Source: an uncultured Draconibacterium sp.
Lineage (GTDB): Bacteria > Bacteroidota > Bacteroidia > Bacteroidales > Prolixibacteraceae
Direction: 5' to 3'
Assembly (NCBI RefSeq): GCF_963675065.1
Contig: NZ_OY775906.1
Coordinates: 2,334,001 to 2,398,000, forward strand
DNA: 64,000 nt
Of this stretch, positions 52,895 to 61,224 are shown piece after piece. Numbering within the stretch: position 1 is the stretch's first letter; every line of letters starts with the position of its first letter. The notes under the pieces are model-generated. The model did not search any database and had not been told where the DNA came from. It saw only the letters and a list, made by a program, of their open reading frames with translations. The translations under genes and the position numbers were made by a program.

Positions 52895-53830
52895 TTAGAT
52901 TTTAGCCACCAAAGGCTCCATTTTAGTCCAGAAATCTTTATCACAAAGCCGGGCGCTTCCTACCATTGCTGCCGACTCCATTAACTCTGAAATTACTACT
53001 TTAACCGTTAGTTTCTCTCTTTCTAAAACATCCTGAAAGGCATTGCCAAACAGGGAGTAGGCTCCGGATATATTTCCACCAACAACAAGGCATTCTGCAT
53101 CAAAAGTAGTAAGAAGTGGCAACAGGAAAATCGCCAGGTTATGTCCAAAATCTTCGAAAAGAAGTTTGGCATCCTCATCTTCGTTAACGCAATCTGCAAT
53201 TTCTTTTACTCCCGCAAATACTTTCCCGGTTCGGCGCTTATATTCACCAACAAACCAACGTGTTGAAAAGCAATCGTCAGCAATACCATTTTTATATGGG
53301 ATATTATATACATAGCCTTTTTCAGGTACACGTTCTCCTTCGATTACGGGAACTCCTGTGGTAAGAAATGCCGATCCAAATCCCGTTCCCAGAGTAATAG
53401 CCACTACATTTTTGTATTTTGAGGCTTCTCCGCCCCAACACTCTCCTATGGCAAACGACAGCGCGTCATTCGAATACCTGAAAGGCATTTCAGCCGGCAA
53501 TTCCAGGCGTTTCTTTAATTCGTCGCCGATATTCATTCCGTACAAACTGTCGTACTTGGCAACGTTTTTCAACAAGGCCACACCGTTTTTATAATCGAAT
53601 GGACCTGGCATGGCAACACCAATTCCAATCAGTTTTTCCCGATCGGTAAACAACATGGTTTGAGCTATTGCAGCCGCCCAGTTATCCAGAATTTCATTCG
53701 CAGATGCCTGGTTGTCAACTTTCACTTCTGACAAACTCTCCGTTATAATGTTGCCGGAGCTCACATCCACCAAAACGGAGCTAATGTGGCTTCCTCCAAC
53801 ATCTACTCCTATTGCATATTTTTCGTTCAT
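52895..53830 (-). CDS. ROK-family sugar kinase (probable mannokinase/hexokinase)
   Basis: A 311-residue cytoplasmic kinase. The ATP-binding signature YAIGVDVGGSHISSVLVDV is at the N-terminus; VAITLGTGFGSAFLTTGVPV is the ROK phosphate-2 motif, and LVVGGNISGAYSLF the adenosine-binding segment. The canonical ROK zinc ligands (CxCGxxGC) are absent; the corresponding place reads DDCFSTRW, so this belongs to a zinc-less subgroup. It follows the isomerase gene by five bases, so it would phosphorylate mannose to mannose-6-phosphate for that enzyme. I chose the second ATG (53830); the first is six bases upstream. Confidence 0.9.
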   Translation of the reverse strand: MNEKYAIGVDVGGSHISSVLVDVSSGNIITESLSEVKVDNQASANEILDNWAAAIAQTMLFTDREKLIGIGVAMPGPFDYKNGVALLKNVAKYDSLYGMNIGDELKKRLELPAEMPFRYSNDALSFAIGECWGGEASKYKNVVAITLGTGFGSAFLTTGVPVIEGERVPEKGYVYNIPYKNGIADDCFSTRWFVGEYKRRTGKVFAGVKEIADCVNEDEDAKLLFEDFGHNLAIFLLPLLTTFDAECLVVGGNISGAYSLFGNAFQDVLEREKLTVKVVISELMESAAMVGSARLCDKDFWTKMEPLVAKI

Positions 53831-53835
53831 AGTCA

Positions 53836-55599
53836 TTATTTCATAAACGCCACAACAACTTTAGCCTCAGCATCCGAAGAATTACGAATGGTGTACGATT
53901 TTGCAGCAGCCGGCACCACAAAGGTTTCAGCAAACTGGAAAGTTTCCATTCGTCCGTTTTCCGATTCTACTTCAATAGAAGTTCCCTCAACCAAACTAAG
54001 TACGTGAAATTTCCCTTCGGTTTCAACATTTATCACCGAATTAAAATGGTACCGTTTTACGCGGTAACTGTGTTTTTCGTGCGTTGGAAGTTCGTACAAC
54101 TGCCAGTCTTCACCTTCCTGAATCAGGCTTGGGTGAGAAACTAACTCTTTCTTCACCTTCTCCCCTTTTCGGTCGAAATACAGGTTTTTCATTCCGTGTT
54201 CTATATTCAGCGGACGTGGATTTCCATCCAGATCCGGGCGTACCCAATCGTACATTTTAAAGGTAAAAATGTATGGTGTTGTACTGATTTCCAACACCAG
54301 GTTATCGATACCCGATCCGTGAATGGTTCCCGGTGGAATCAGGAAAAGATCATGCTTCTTTGCCGGAAAAACCTGCACATATTTGGTAATATCAATCGCC
54401 GTGTTTGTGTTGAAACTATCCCACAAAGCGGTTTCAAATTTCTTCGGTTCTATATCGTCCTGAAATCCGATATACACTGAAGCATCATTTTTTCGGTCGA
54501 GAATGTAATAGGTTTCTTCCTGCGTAATATCTTCGCCAAAATGCTCTTTACAATATTCAGGACGCGGATGACACTGTACCGACAGATTTCCGCCATCGAA
54601 AGTGTCCAGAAAATCAAATCGCAAGGGAAACTCATCGCCATATTTTGTATGATCGTCTGCTCCCATTACTGCTTCACCCTCGCCAAACATCAGCAAATCG
54701 AAAGAAACTTCGAGCAATTTTCGTGAGCTTTCAAATACAATCCCATTCTCGGGGGTTATCAATTCAAACGACCACGCATAATTGGGCACATCCGAATTTA
54801 AACCTTCGATATTGTCTTTAATCCAGGTTCCTCCCCAAACGCCAGGCTCGAACCACGGACGTACACGGAAAAAGTTCTCACCCATTGTTTTCAATCCTGT
54901 ACGCAAATTTTCGCCTTCCATCCACGAAAATACATCCTCATGCTGGCCATCAATTATCACATCAATGGCATTTAAAATCTCTTTTTTGTGTTTATTCAGC
55001 ACCACCCAATCGACAAAATAATAACGCTTGTATATCTTCTTCATGTCGAAACACTGGCTGGCTCCCAGGTTCTTTATGCTCCCGGCACGTGCACGAAACT
55101 GCAGTTCGTTTTTGGGTAAATCGATATATAGCAACTTTCCTTCCCAACCGGCAAGAGAAGCTCCTGCTCCGTAAATCAGGTTTATATCGGCACTGGTTTC
55201 CGGCGTTATTTCTTTAAGCTTATCTAAATCAAAATAATCTTCCAGCTTAATGGTGGCTCTTGTTCCGAATATCGAATCTTCTTCGCCTAAAAATGGAGAA
55301 ATCAGTTCATCGATTTCATTTTCCGGTTTGAAGGCAGTTTCTACATTTACCCAGTTGGTTGTTTTTCCCAATGCGTTGAGCGCACTATCTAACAACGACC
55401 TGAAGTTTTCGAAGTATACTCCAACATAGCCATCTATAATAACTGTGTTTTCTCCTTTTATTTTCTCGGCAAGTACCGACAAATCAGTTGAAATTACATC
55501 GCTTCCCAATTTTAACGAGGGATATATATCATAGCCATTCACCACCGCACCGTCTTTTTCAACAGGCATTAAAAACTGTGTTGTTTTTCGTTTTTCCAT
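53836..55599 (-). CDS. manA: Class I mannose-6-phosphate isomerase with extra N-terminal domain
   Basis: Interconverts mannose-6-phosphate and fructose-6-phosphate. At 587 residues it is much longer than ordinary type I isomerases. The C-terminal part (about 230-587) has the cupin zinc-binding pattern LSVQCHPRPEYCKEHFGED (Gln, His, with a downstream Glu) and a further metal His in PPGTIHGSGID. The first 220 residues are not isomerase-like: VIIDGYVGVYFENFRSLLDS sits where a P-loop kinase would have its nucleotide motif, and YYFVDWVVLNKHKKEILNAI follows, so this may be a degenerate nucleoside-kinase-like domain (inference). It is five bases before the ROK kinase gene. Confidence 0.9.
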   Translation of the reverse strand: MEKRKTTQFLMPVEKDGAVVNGYDIYPSLKLGSDVISTDLSVLAEKIKGENTVIIDGYVGVYFENFRSLLDSALNALGKTTNWVNVETAFKPENEIDELISPFLGEEDSIFGTRATIKLEDYFDLDKLKEITPETSADINLIYGAGASLAGWEGKLLYIDLPKNELQFRARAGSIKNLGASQCFDMKKIYKRYYFVDWVVLNKHKKEILNAIDVIIDGQHEDVFSWMEGENLRTGLKTMGENFFRVRPWFEPGVWGGTWIKDNIEGLNSDVPNYAWSFELITPENGIVFESSRKLLEVSFDLLMFGEGEAVMGADDHTKYGDEFPLRFDFLDTFDGGNLSVQCHPRPEYCKEHFGEDITQEETYYILDRKNDASVYIGFQDDIEPKKFETALWDSFNTNTAIDITKYVQVFPAKKHDLFLIPPGTIHGSGIDNLVLEISTTPYIFTFKMYDWVRPDLDGNPRPLNIEHGMKNLYFDRKGEKVKKELVSHPSLIQEGEDWQLYELPTHEKHSYRVKRYHFNSVINVETEGKFHVLSLVEGTSIEVESENGRMETFQFAETFVVPAAAKSYTIRNSSDAEAKVVVAFMK

Positions 55600-55656
55600 T
55601 ATCCAATTTACATTTTATACGACTCAGGTCGCAAACAGAGAATTGAGTTCAAATAA

Positions 55657-57996
55657 TTACTGATTGATTTTAGGCGTTCCCGACATATTGAGTTTTAGTT
55701 TGCCGCCATTTACAATATCCTGAAACTTGATAAATGGTGAATCCTGAACTTTTCCGTCCAATTCAATCTTCTGCACATAAACATTGTCTTTCGAGTTGTT
55801 TTCAGTTTCAATAACAAACTGTTTCCCGCTGTAATAATCCTGATTTAGCTGTATTGTTATTTTATCGAAAAGCGGGCTACCGATCTGCATTTCAGGATCA
55901 ATAGCTGTTAGACCTTTCACATCGAACAAGCCAATTCCGGCCATTACATACCACGCACCAAGTTGTCCCTGATCTTCATCCTGCCCATAACCATAGCCGT
56001 GAACACCTTCTGTTCCATAAAATTCGTCGCAAATAGCACGTACCCATTTTTGTGTTAAGTCGGGTCTTCCCGAAAAGTTAAACATCCATGAAACATGCAA
56101 ATTCGGTTGATTTCCATGATTGTATAAAGCCTTTACTCCGGCAAATGCATCCACCTCTTTTCCTCCGCCAAAAACATTTTTTTGTGATGCGATAAAAATG
56201 CTGTCAAGACGATTATTAAAGGGTTCCTGGCCTAGTTTTTTTACCAATGCTTCCGGCTGATGCGGCACATAGAAAGTGTATTGAATAGCATTCCCCTCCT
56301 GAAAACCGATCCATGCTGCCATCGGATCAAAGTTTTGGATAAAATTACCGTCGAGATCTCTTGGTCGGATTAGTTTTGATTCTTCATCAAATAACAACTT
56401 CCATCCGTTTGACAGGCGGGATAACAATTTATAGTCGTCGGTTTTGCCAAGATGTTTAGCATATTGAGCCACCGCAAAACTACTGAACGAATATTCCAGC
56501 GTGTGTGAGGCTGAAAATCCCGATCCTTCGTCAACGGTCATCCAGGCATAACGTTCGTCGTACGGACTGTAGCCACGCTCCACAAACTGGCGAACATCCA
56601 TTTTCCCAGCTCCTTCAATACGGCCTTTCCACTCAATTTCGTTTTTCAAAGCTGCTTCATACCCCAGCTCCACATCAAAGTCACGAATTCCACAATTGTA
56701 TGCCGCTGCGATTGCCAGACTGGTAAAGTTGGTTCCCACTCCCGAAACATACTTACTACATGCAATTCCGTCACCCAGCCATCCGGCATCTTTGTAAACG
56801 AGCAACTGACTCTGAATCCATTCCGAATAATATTCAGGATATGCAATGGTCCACAATTGTGTCAGGTTCCAGAATGCTCCCCAAATGGCATCCGTGTTGT
56901 AGTGGTTATGAACGGGCTTTCCTTTGCTGTCGAGTTCAATTTGTCCTACTTCACCATCATTTTTCGGATATGCGCCATTCACATCGCTAGCTAAACCACG
57001 CCCTAAAAGCACATGATAAAGTCCGGTGTAAAATTTTACTTTATCGGCTTCATTTTTCCCTTCAACAGTAACCCGGCCCAGGTAATCTTCCCAGGTTTTC
57101 AGGCTGGTTTTTTTAGCCTTGTTGAAAGTCAGGTTTTTAGCCTCTGTAGCCATGTTTAATCGGGCATTTTCTACTGAAGTAAACGACAAGCCTACTTTTA
57201 TGGTTACCGCCTCATTTTCTTTCGTAGAAAATGTAAGAAAAACTCCGGCTCCAACGCCGCTAATCTTTTTTTCGTTTCTGAAAATATCAGTTCCTTTAAA
57301 AGTTCCGTATGCTGTTGGTTTTTTGTCTAAAACCGCCGAGAAGTACATTTTAACGTCGGCACCTTTCTGGTATTTCTTAACGTATTCAGGTTCGGTAATC
57401 ACGTACCCTTCAATTCGTCCATCTGCTGTTATAACAACCTCAGCATCTTTTACTTTACCGCTCTCTCCCTGTTGGTTACCAATATCGAAAAGAATATTAG
57501 CTGACTTTGTTTCAGGGAAAGTATAACGGTGAAATCCGACACGTTTTGTTGCGGTTAATTCGGCTTTCACATCGTAATCGTCCAACCAAACCGAATAATA
57601 ACCGGCTGTGGCATATTCATTTTTACGATCAAAACGCGAGCGGTATCCTCCGTCCGGGTTTTTCAAATCGCCCGGAACAGTTTGCAGTTCGCCTACCGAT
57701 GGAGCAAAAACAATTCCGCCCACCTGAAACTCATGAAAGTTTGCAAATCCTTCAATTGAACTATCGCGGTCGTCGTAGCCAACCGCTTCCCAGCCCTGCT
57801 CATTTCCGTAATGGGCATTGGTTGACGGAGCCAGTTTTGCCATACCAAAAGGTACTGCTGCCGGTGTGTAAAAAAACCAGCGCGAATGGGCGGTTCCGAT
57901 ATTTGGATCGACATATTTTGTTAGCTCTTGACCAAAACTGTTTCCCCAGAAACAACTCACCAGCAATACTGTAATAAAACCTAAAATGCTTCTCAT
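55657..57996 (-). CDS. GH92 family alpha-mannosidase, secreted
   Basis: A 779-residue GH92 enzyme with signal peptide (about 1-22, TVLLVSCFWGNSFGQ) and not a clear lipoprotein position. Family marks: YVDPNIGTAH at the start, DIWGAFWNL-type segment (YNTDAIWGAFWNLTQLWTIA), acid region EGNAIQYTFYVPHQ and base loop GQDEDQGQLGAWY near residue 673, which differs from GNDDxGxxSAWY by sequence and spacing. It heads the operon GH92-isomerase-ROK-MFS under a full promoter, controlled by the divergent GntR protein. Its role is to release mannose for the carrier downstream. Confidence 0.93.
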   Translation of the reverse strand: MRSILGFITVLLVSCFWGNSFGQELTKYVDPNIGTAHSRWFFYTPAAVPFGMAKLAPSTNAHYGNEQGWEAVGYDDRDSSIEGFANFHEFQVGGIVFAPSVGELQTVPGDLKNPDGGYRSRFDRKNEYATAGYYSVWLDDYDVKAELTATKRVGFHRYTFPETKSANILFDIGNQQGESGKVKDAEVVITADGRIEGYVITEPEYVKKYQKGADVKMYFSAVLDKKPTAYGTFKGTDIFRNEKKISGVGAGVFLTFSTKENEAVTIKVGLSFTSVENARLNMATEAKNLTFNKAKKTSLKTWEDYLGRVTVEGKNEADKVKFYTGLYHVLLGRGLASDVNGAYPKNDGEVGQIELDSKGKPVHNHYNTDAIWGAFWNLTQLWTIAYPEYYSEWIQSQLLVYKDAGWLGDGIACSKYVSGVGTNFTSLAIAAAYNCGIRDFDVELGYEAALKNEIEWKGRIEGAGKMDVRQFVERGYSPYDERYAWMTVDEGSGFSASHTLEYSFSSFAVAQYAKHLGKTDDYKLLSRLSNGWKLLFDEESKLIRPRDLDGNFIQNFDPMAAWIGFQEGNAIQYTFYVPHQPEALVKKLGQEPFNNRLDSIFIASQKNVFGGGKEVDAFAGVKALYNHGNQPNLHVSWMFNFSGRPDLTQKWVRAICDEFYGTEGVHGYGYGQDEDQGQLGAWYVMAGIGLFDVKGLTAIDPEMQIGSPLFDKITIQLNQDYYSGKQFVIETENNSKDNVYVQKIELDGKVQDSPFIKFQDIVNGGKLKLNMSGTPKINQ

Positions 57997-58081
57997 ATTA
58001 TTGTTGTCTTTTATTTTTTGTTATTCGTTAAACTAATATAGGATAATCAAGAAAATTTAAACCTCCTGTGAAAAATACGAT

Positions 58082-58096
58082 ATGTTCATACATTTA
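58082..58096 (-). promoter_or_regulatory. HutC/GntR operator of the GH92 operon
   Basis: On the minus strand TAAATGTATGAACAT, with dyad ATGT-n4-ACAT. It differs at one base in 15 from the site at the GntR gene start. It begins ten bases after the GH92 -7 box, over the predicted start site region, where a bound repressor would block RNA polymerase. Confidence 0.7.
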
Positions 58097-58106
58097 ATTT
58101 ATTGTG

Positions 58107-58136
58107 CAAACATATATATTTTTTCAAAATTTCAAA
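58107..58136 (-). promoter_or_regulatory. Promoter of the GH92-isomerase-kinase-carrier operon
   Basis: Minus strand TTTG (58136-58133), 18 bases, TATGTTTG (58114-58107), close to the Bacteroidota consensus TTTG-n19-TAnnTTTG. The leader is about 105 bases. Confidence 0.75.
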
Positions 58137-58171
58137 ATATTGAGGAATATTTTATATTATTGTGTTTAGCG

Positions 58172-58179
58172 TATCTTTG
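58172..58179 (+). promoter_or_regulatory. GntR gene -7 box
   Basis: TATCTTTG matches TAnnTTTG. The transcript would start near 58185, so the GTG at 58162 lies outside it and the ATG at 58201 is the real start. Confidence 0.6.
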
Positions 58180-58187
58180 AGCGCTGG

Positions 58188-58202
58188 TAAATGTATAAAC
58201 AT
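58188..58202 (+). promoter_or_regulatory. HutC/GntR operator at the GntR gene start
   Basis: TAAATGTATAAACAT carries GT-A-TA-A-AC, the GTnTAnAC core known for HutC-type GntR regulators. It begins eight bases after the -7 box and covers the start codon, which predicts autoregulation. Confidence 0.7.
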
Positions 58203-58932
58203 GAAGTTGAACATCGATCATAAAAGCCAAACGCCACTGCACATACAAGCAGAAGCGCTTCTTAGGGAAATGATACAAAGGGAAGAATACCAAAAAGGGA
58301 AACTGCTACCTAATGAAGTTGATTTGTCCAAGCAGCTTAATATTTCGAGAAACACGCTACGCCAGGCGATTAACAAACTGGTTTACGAAGGATTGCTTGT
58401 TAGAAAGAAGGGATATGGAACAAAAGTAGCCGCAAAAGGAATATCGGGGCGGGCAAGAAACTGGTATAGTTTCTCGCAGGAAATGAAGGCAATGGGAATT
58501 CAGGTTCAGAATTTTGAACTTCATATAAGTTGGCAAAAAGCCAACAAAGAAGTGAGCTCCTTTTTCGATATAGAGCCCGACAAACAAGTGATGACTTTAG
58601 AACGGTTGCGCGGAAAAAAAGACTTCCCGTTTGTTTACTTCATCTCCTATTTCAACCCGGAACTTGGCATCAGCAGTGATGAAAATTTTGCCAATCCGCT
58701 GTATGAGATCCTGGAACAAAAGTACCACGTAAAAGCATCTCTTTCGTACGAAGAAATAAGTGCAATAAAAGCAACGCCATTTTTATCAAAGAAACTAAAT
58801 ATTCCAAACGAGGACCCCGTGCTTTTTCGACGCCGTTTGGTGTACGACGAGAATAAACGTCCAATTGAGTTCAATTTGGGATATTACCGGGGAGATAGTT
58901 TTGTGTTTTCAGTGGAGAGTGAGCGCAAATAG
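58201..58932 (+). CDS. GntR/HutC-family transcriptional regulator
   Basis: A 243-residue regulator with a winged helix-turn-helix at about 10-75 (TPLHIQAEALLREMIQREEY; LPNEVDLSKQLNISRNTLRQ; GLLVRKKGYGTKVA) and a UTRA effector domain at about 85-240 (VMTLERLRGKKDFPFVYFIS, EEISAIKATPFLSKKLNIPN), as in NagR/YvoA and HutC. Effectors of this group are often phosphorylated sugars, so mannose-6-phosphate or a mannoside is a fair guess. It is divergent from GH92-isomerase-ROK-MFS. The ATG at 58201 is chosen over a GTG 39 bases upstream because of the promoter position. Confidence 0.93.
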   Translation: MKLNIDHKSQTPLHIQAEALLREMIQREEYQKGKLLPNEVDLSKQLNISRNTLRQAINKLVYEGLLVRKKGYGTKVAAKGISGRARNWYSFSQEMKAMGIQVQNFELHISWQKANKEVSSFFDIEPDKQVMTLERLRGKKDFPFVYFISYFNPELGISSDENFANPLYEILEQKYHVKASLSYEEISAIKATPFLSKKLNIPNEDPVLFRRRLVYDENKRPIEFNLGYYRGDSFVFSVESERK

Positions 58933-59234
58933 CTGCAAAAATATCCTACGGTATAAGTTCACAGTTCCAGATGCTTCTAATTTCTTAGTTCTGAATGATT
59001 CAGAGAAATAAAAAACTAAATGCCATATAGCTTGTTTTAAATTGGACTTTATCCCATATCTGAAAATTAAAAGATGATAGTGATAAAGGAAAAATACTCT
59101 CAATAAAAGTGTGCATGGACTGACAAGCTATACATAACATAATGAGACAGGTATAGCCAGAATAATGATGTTTGAAGATCATTTTATATATATTAGCACA
59201 ATTTTTTAGAGGGACAATTACGAAATAGGGACAA
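58933..59234. other. Intergenic region, no gene seen
   Basis: A 302-base AT-rich gap before the second ECF sigma gene. It contains an inverted pair TATAGCTTGT/ACAAGCTATA (59026-59035 and 59123-59132) about 87 bases apart and no exact TAnnTTTG box near the sigma gene. Nothing else is recognised. Confidence 0.35.
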
Positions 59235-59849
59235 ATGGCGAAAAAAGAAAATCCTTCATATTTTCTTTGGGAGCGTTTTAAGAATGGTGACGATGATGCG
59301 TTTTATCGTATCTACGACCAGTATTTTAAGACATTATACTCGTATGCCCTGAATTTTTCGAAAGACCAGGATTTTATAAAAGACTGCATTCACGATCTTT
59401 TTCTAAATCTTTACAAGTACCGTAAAACACTTTCTGAAACCGACAACATCGAGTTTTACCTATTACGCTCTCTAAGGCGGCTGTTGCATAAAGAAGGAAC
59501 AAAAAGAAACACACTTCTGCACGACGAACAACTTTTACTTTTAAACGATACACCGGTTATATCGTTAGAAGAAGAGATTATAGCCGACGAAACAAAAAAA
59601 CAACATTTCAGGGCACTTGCCGAGGTGATGAAAAAACTGACGAAAAAACAACAGGAAGCACTTTCCCTAAAATTTGAACACAATTTAAGCTACCCCGAAA
59701 TTGCCGACACTTTAAACATCTCTGTCGAGTCGGCCAGAACAATGATATACAGAGCATTAAAAGAATTACGAAAAGCCATTAAAAATAATAAAACGTTTAA
59801 CTCAATACTCCTGTTTTTCTTACTTAGAAACAGAATTCAAACCGGGTAG
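59235..59849 (+). CDS. ECF-type sigma factor (second locus)
   Basis: A 204-residue sigma factor with region 2 (about 10-90, DQDFIKDCIHDLFLNLYKYR) and region 4 (about 130-180, LTKKQQEALSLKFEHNLSYP then EIADTLNISVESARTMIYRA). Like the mannan-locus sigma it ends in a hydrophobic tail (SILLFFLLRNR). It is on the same strand as the fecR and susC that follow, the common order. A long T-rich tract (T10-A-T7 near 59854-59871) sits just past the stop codon. Confidence 0.93.
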   Translation: MAKKENPSYFLWERFKNGDDDAFYRIYDQYFKTLYSYALNFSKDQDFIKDCIHDLFLNLYKYRKTLSETDNIEFYLLRSLRRLLHKEGTKRNTLLHDEQLLLLNDTPVISLEEEIIADETKKQHFRALAEVMKKLTKKQQEALSLKFEHNLSYPEIADTLNISVESARTMIYRALKELRKAIKNNKTFNSILLFFLLRNRIQTG

Positions 59850-59922
59850 ACAATTTTTTTTTTATTTTTTTGTCTATGTTTTTACTTCCATCCACTTTAT
59901 GTAGATGTAGATTAAAATCATA

Positions 59923-61089
59923 ATGGATAACAACGAAGTAAAAAAGGCATACGACATTCTGGCAGATGAACAATTCAGCATTGATTCCATCGTAGAAGTA
60001 ACTGAAAATAAAAATGATTCGGAAGCAGAAGAATTGCATCTGGCCCATACGATTTATTCCTTTTTGACTTCTTATAAAAAAGCACCATCCTTAGAGGATA
60101 AAGAAGACGTGCGTAAACAACTCAGGTTTTCAATCCAACGGGAAAAGCGGAGAAAAACACTTGCGCGCTGGGCTGTGGCTGCGTCTTTCCTTATTGTTGC
60201 ATTTTCGATATGGCAAGTACAACAAAGCAGTACTAAAACTGACTTCAACAACCTGGTTGAGACCTTACAACTTTCGCAACCCGATAGTGCAACACAGCTG
60301 ATTCTGCAGGATGGTCGACAGGTTTTAATTGCCGAAGAAGAATCGAACATTTTATACGACGAGAAGGGCGAGAATATTACCATCGATTCTACTCAAAAAA
60401 TTACGCAGTTGGTAGTGGATAAAAAGCCTGTTTTTAACACGCTGGTTGTTCCTTACGGGAAACGAACACACATAACACTTGCCGACGGATCAAAGGTGTG
60501 GTTGAACTCCGGATCAAAGTTGGTATATCCGGCAACAAATACGGGTAACAAACGAGAAGTGTACATCGACGGAGAAGCTATTTTTGACGTTACTCATATG
60601 GATGGAAAACCATTCTACGTAAAAACCAAAGACTTTGAAATAAAAGTTCTGGGAACTGTTTTTAATGTAAATGCCTACGAAGATGATAAAAACAGCGGTG
60701 CTGTTCTGGCTGAAGGAAAAATAGAGATCAGTCCGACTAACAGTACACTGTTCCGCAGCGAGAAAAGAACAATTTTACCCGGAACACGAATTGTATACGA
60801 CAACAATAAGGAAACTTTTGAGGAAACTCAGGTAAACGTAAAAAACTATTTATCGTGGCGCGAAGGCTACTTAATTCTTGAAAAAATACCACTTGAGACT
60901 ATTCTTAAAAAGATATCCCGTTATTACAACGTCAACATCGAACTACAAAGTCCGGCCATTGGAAAAGAAACATTCTCGGGAAATTTAAACTTAAAAAACA
61001 CCGCGGAAGAAGTGTTGGATATTATAGCTGAAACCACTCAAATTTCAATAAACAAAGAAAACAATAACCTAATCATAAATCTAAACTAG
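59923..61089 (+). CDS. FecR-family anti-sigma factor (second locus)
   Basis: A 388-residue inner-membrane anti-sigma protein. The N-terminal cytoplasmic helices are about 1-78, the membrane helix about 80-98 (LARWAVAASFLIVAFSIWQV), the FecR domain about 175-275 (VVPYGKRTHITLADGSKVWL, YIDGEAIFDVTH) and the C-terminal DUF4974-type domain about 315-388 (LILEKIPLETILKKISRYYN). It is 73 bases after the sigma gene and should hold that sigma inactive until the downstream SusC signals. A near -7 box (TATGTTTT) precedes it. Confidence 0.93.
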   Translation: MDNNEVKKAYDILADEQFSIDSIVEVTENKNDSEAEELHLAHTIYSFLTSYKKAPSLEDKEDVRKQLRFSIQREKRRKTLARWAVAASFLIVAFSIWQVQQSSTKTDFNNLVETLQLSQPDSATQLILQDGRQVLIAEEESNILYDEKGENITIDSTQKITQLVVDKKPVFNTLVVPYGKRTHITLADGSKVWLNSGSKLVYPATNTGNKREVYIDGEAIFDVTHMDGKPFYVKTKDFEIKVLGTVFNVNAYEDDKNSGAVLAEGKIEISPTNSTLFRSEKRTILPGTRIVYDNNKETFEETQVNVKNYLSWREGYLILEKIPLETILKKISRYYNVNIELQSPAIGKETFSGNLNLKNTAEEVLDIIAETTQISINKENNNLIINLN

Positions 61090-61132
61090 TTAAGCCTATG
61101 TAAAACCAATTGTTTTGTCTTAAAAATGAGAA

Positions 61133-61194
61133 AGCCTGCAGATGCTGGAACATCTGCAGGCTGTAAAATTAATCAACATTGCCGTCAGGCAATG
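61133..61194 (+). repeat. Two tandem hairpins between fecR and susC
   Basis: Hairpin 1: AGCCTGCAGATG/CATCTGCAGGCT (61133-61144 and 61151-61162), a perfect 12-bp stem. Hairpin 2: CATTGCC/GGCAATG (61177-61183 and 61188-61194), a perfect seven-bp stem. Neither is followed by a U-tract, so they are not standard terminators; the position matches the hairpin at the other fecR-susC junction. Confidence 0.65.
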
Positions 61195-61224
61195 AATCTT
61201 AAAATTTATAAATCAAACAAATTT

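Noticed and set aside
58162..58200. GTG start for the GntR regulator
   Set aside because: It lies upstream of the predicted transcript start and adds no family sequence.
59026..59132. TATAGCTTGT/ACAAGCTATA inverted pair as mobile-element ends
   Set aside because: The interior is only about 87 bases with no ORF, and no target-site duplication was seen.
59854..59871. T10-A-T7 tract as a phase-variable switch
   Set aside because: It lies outside any coding frame and not between promoter elements; no sign that length changes would matter.
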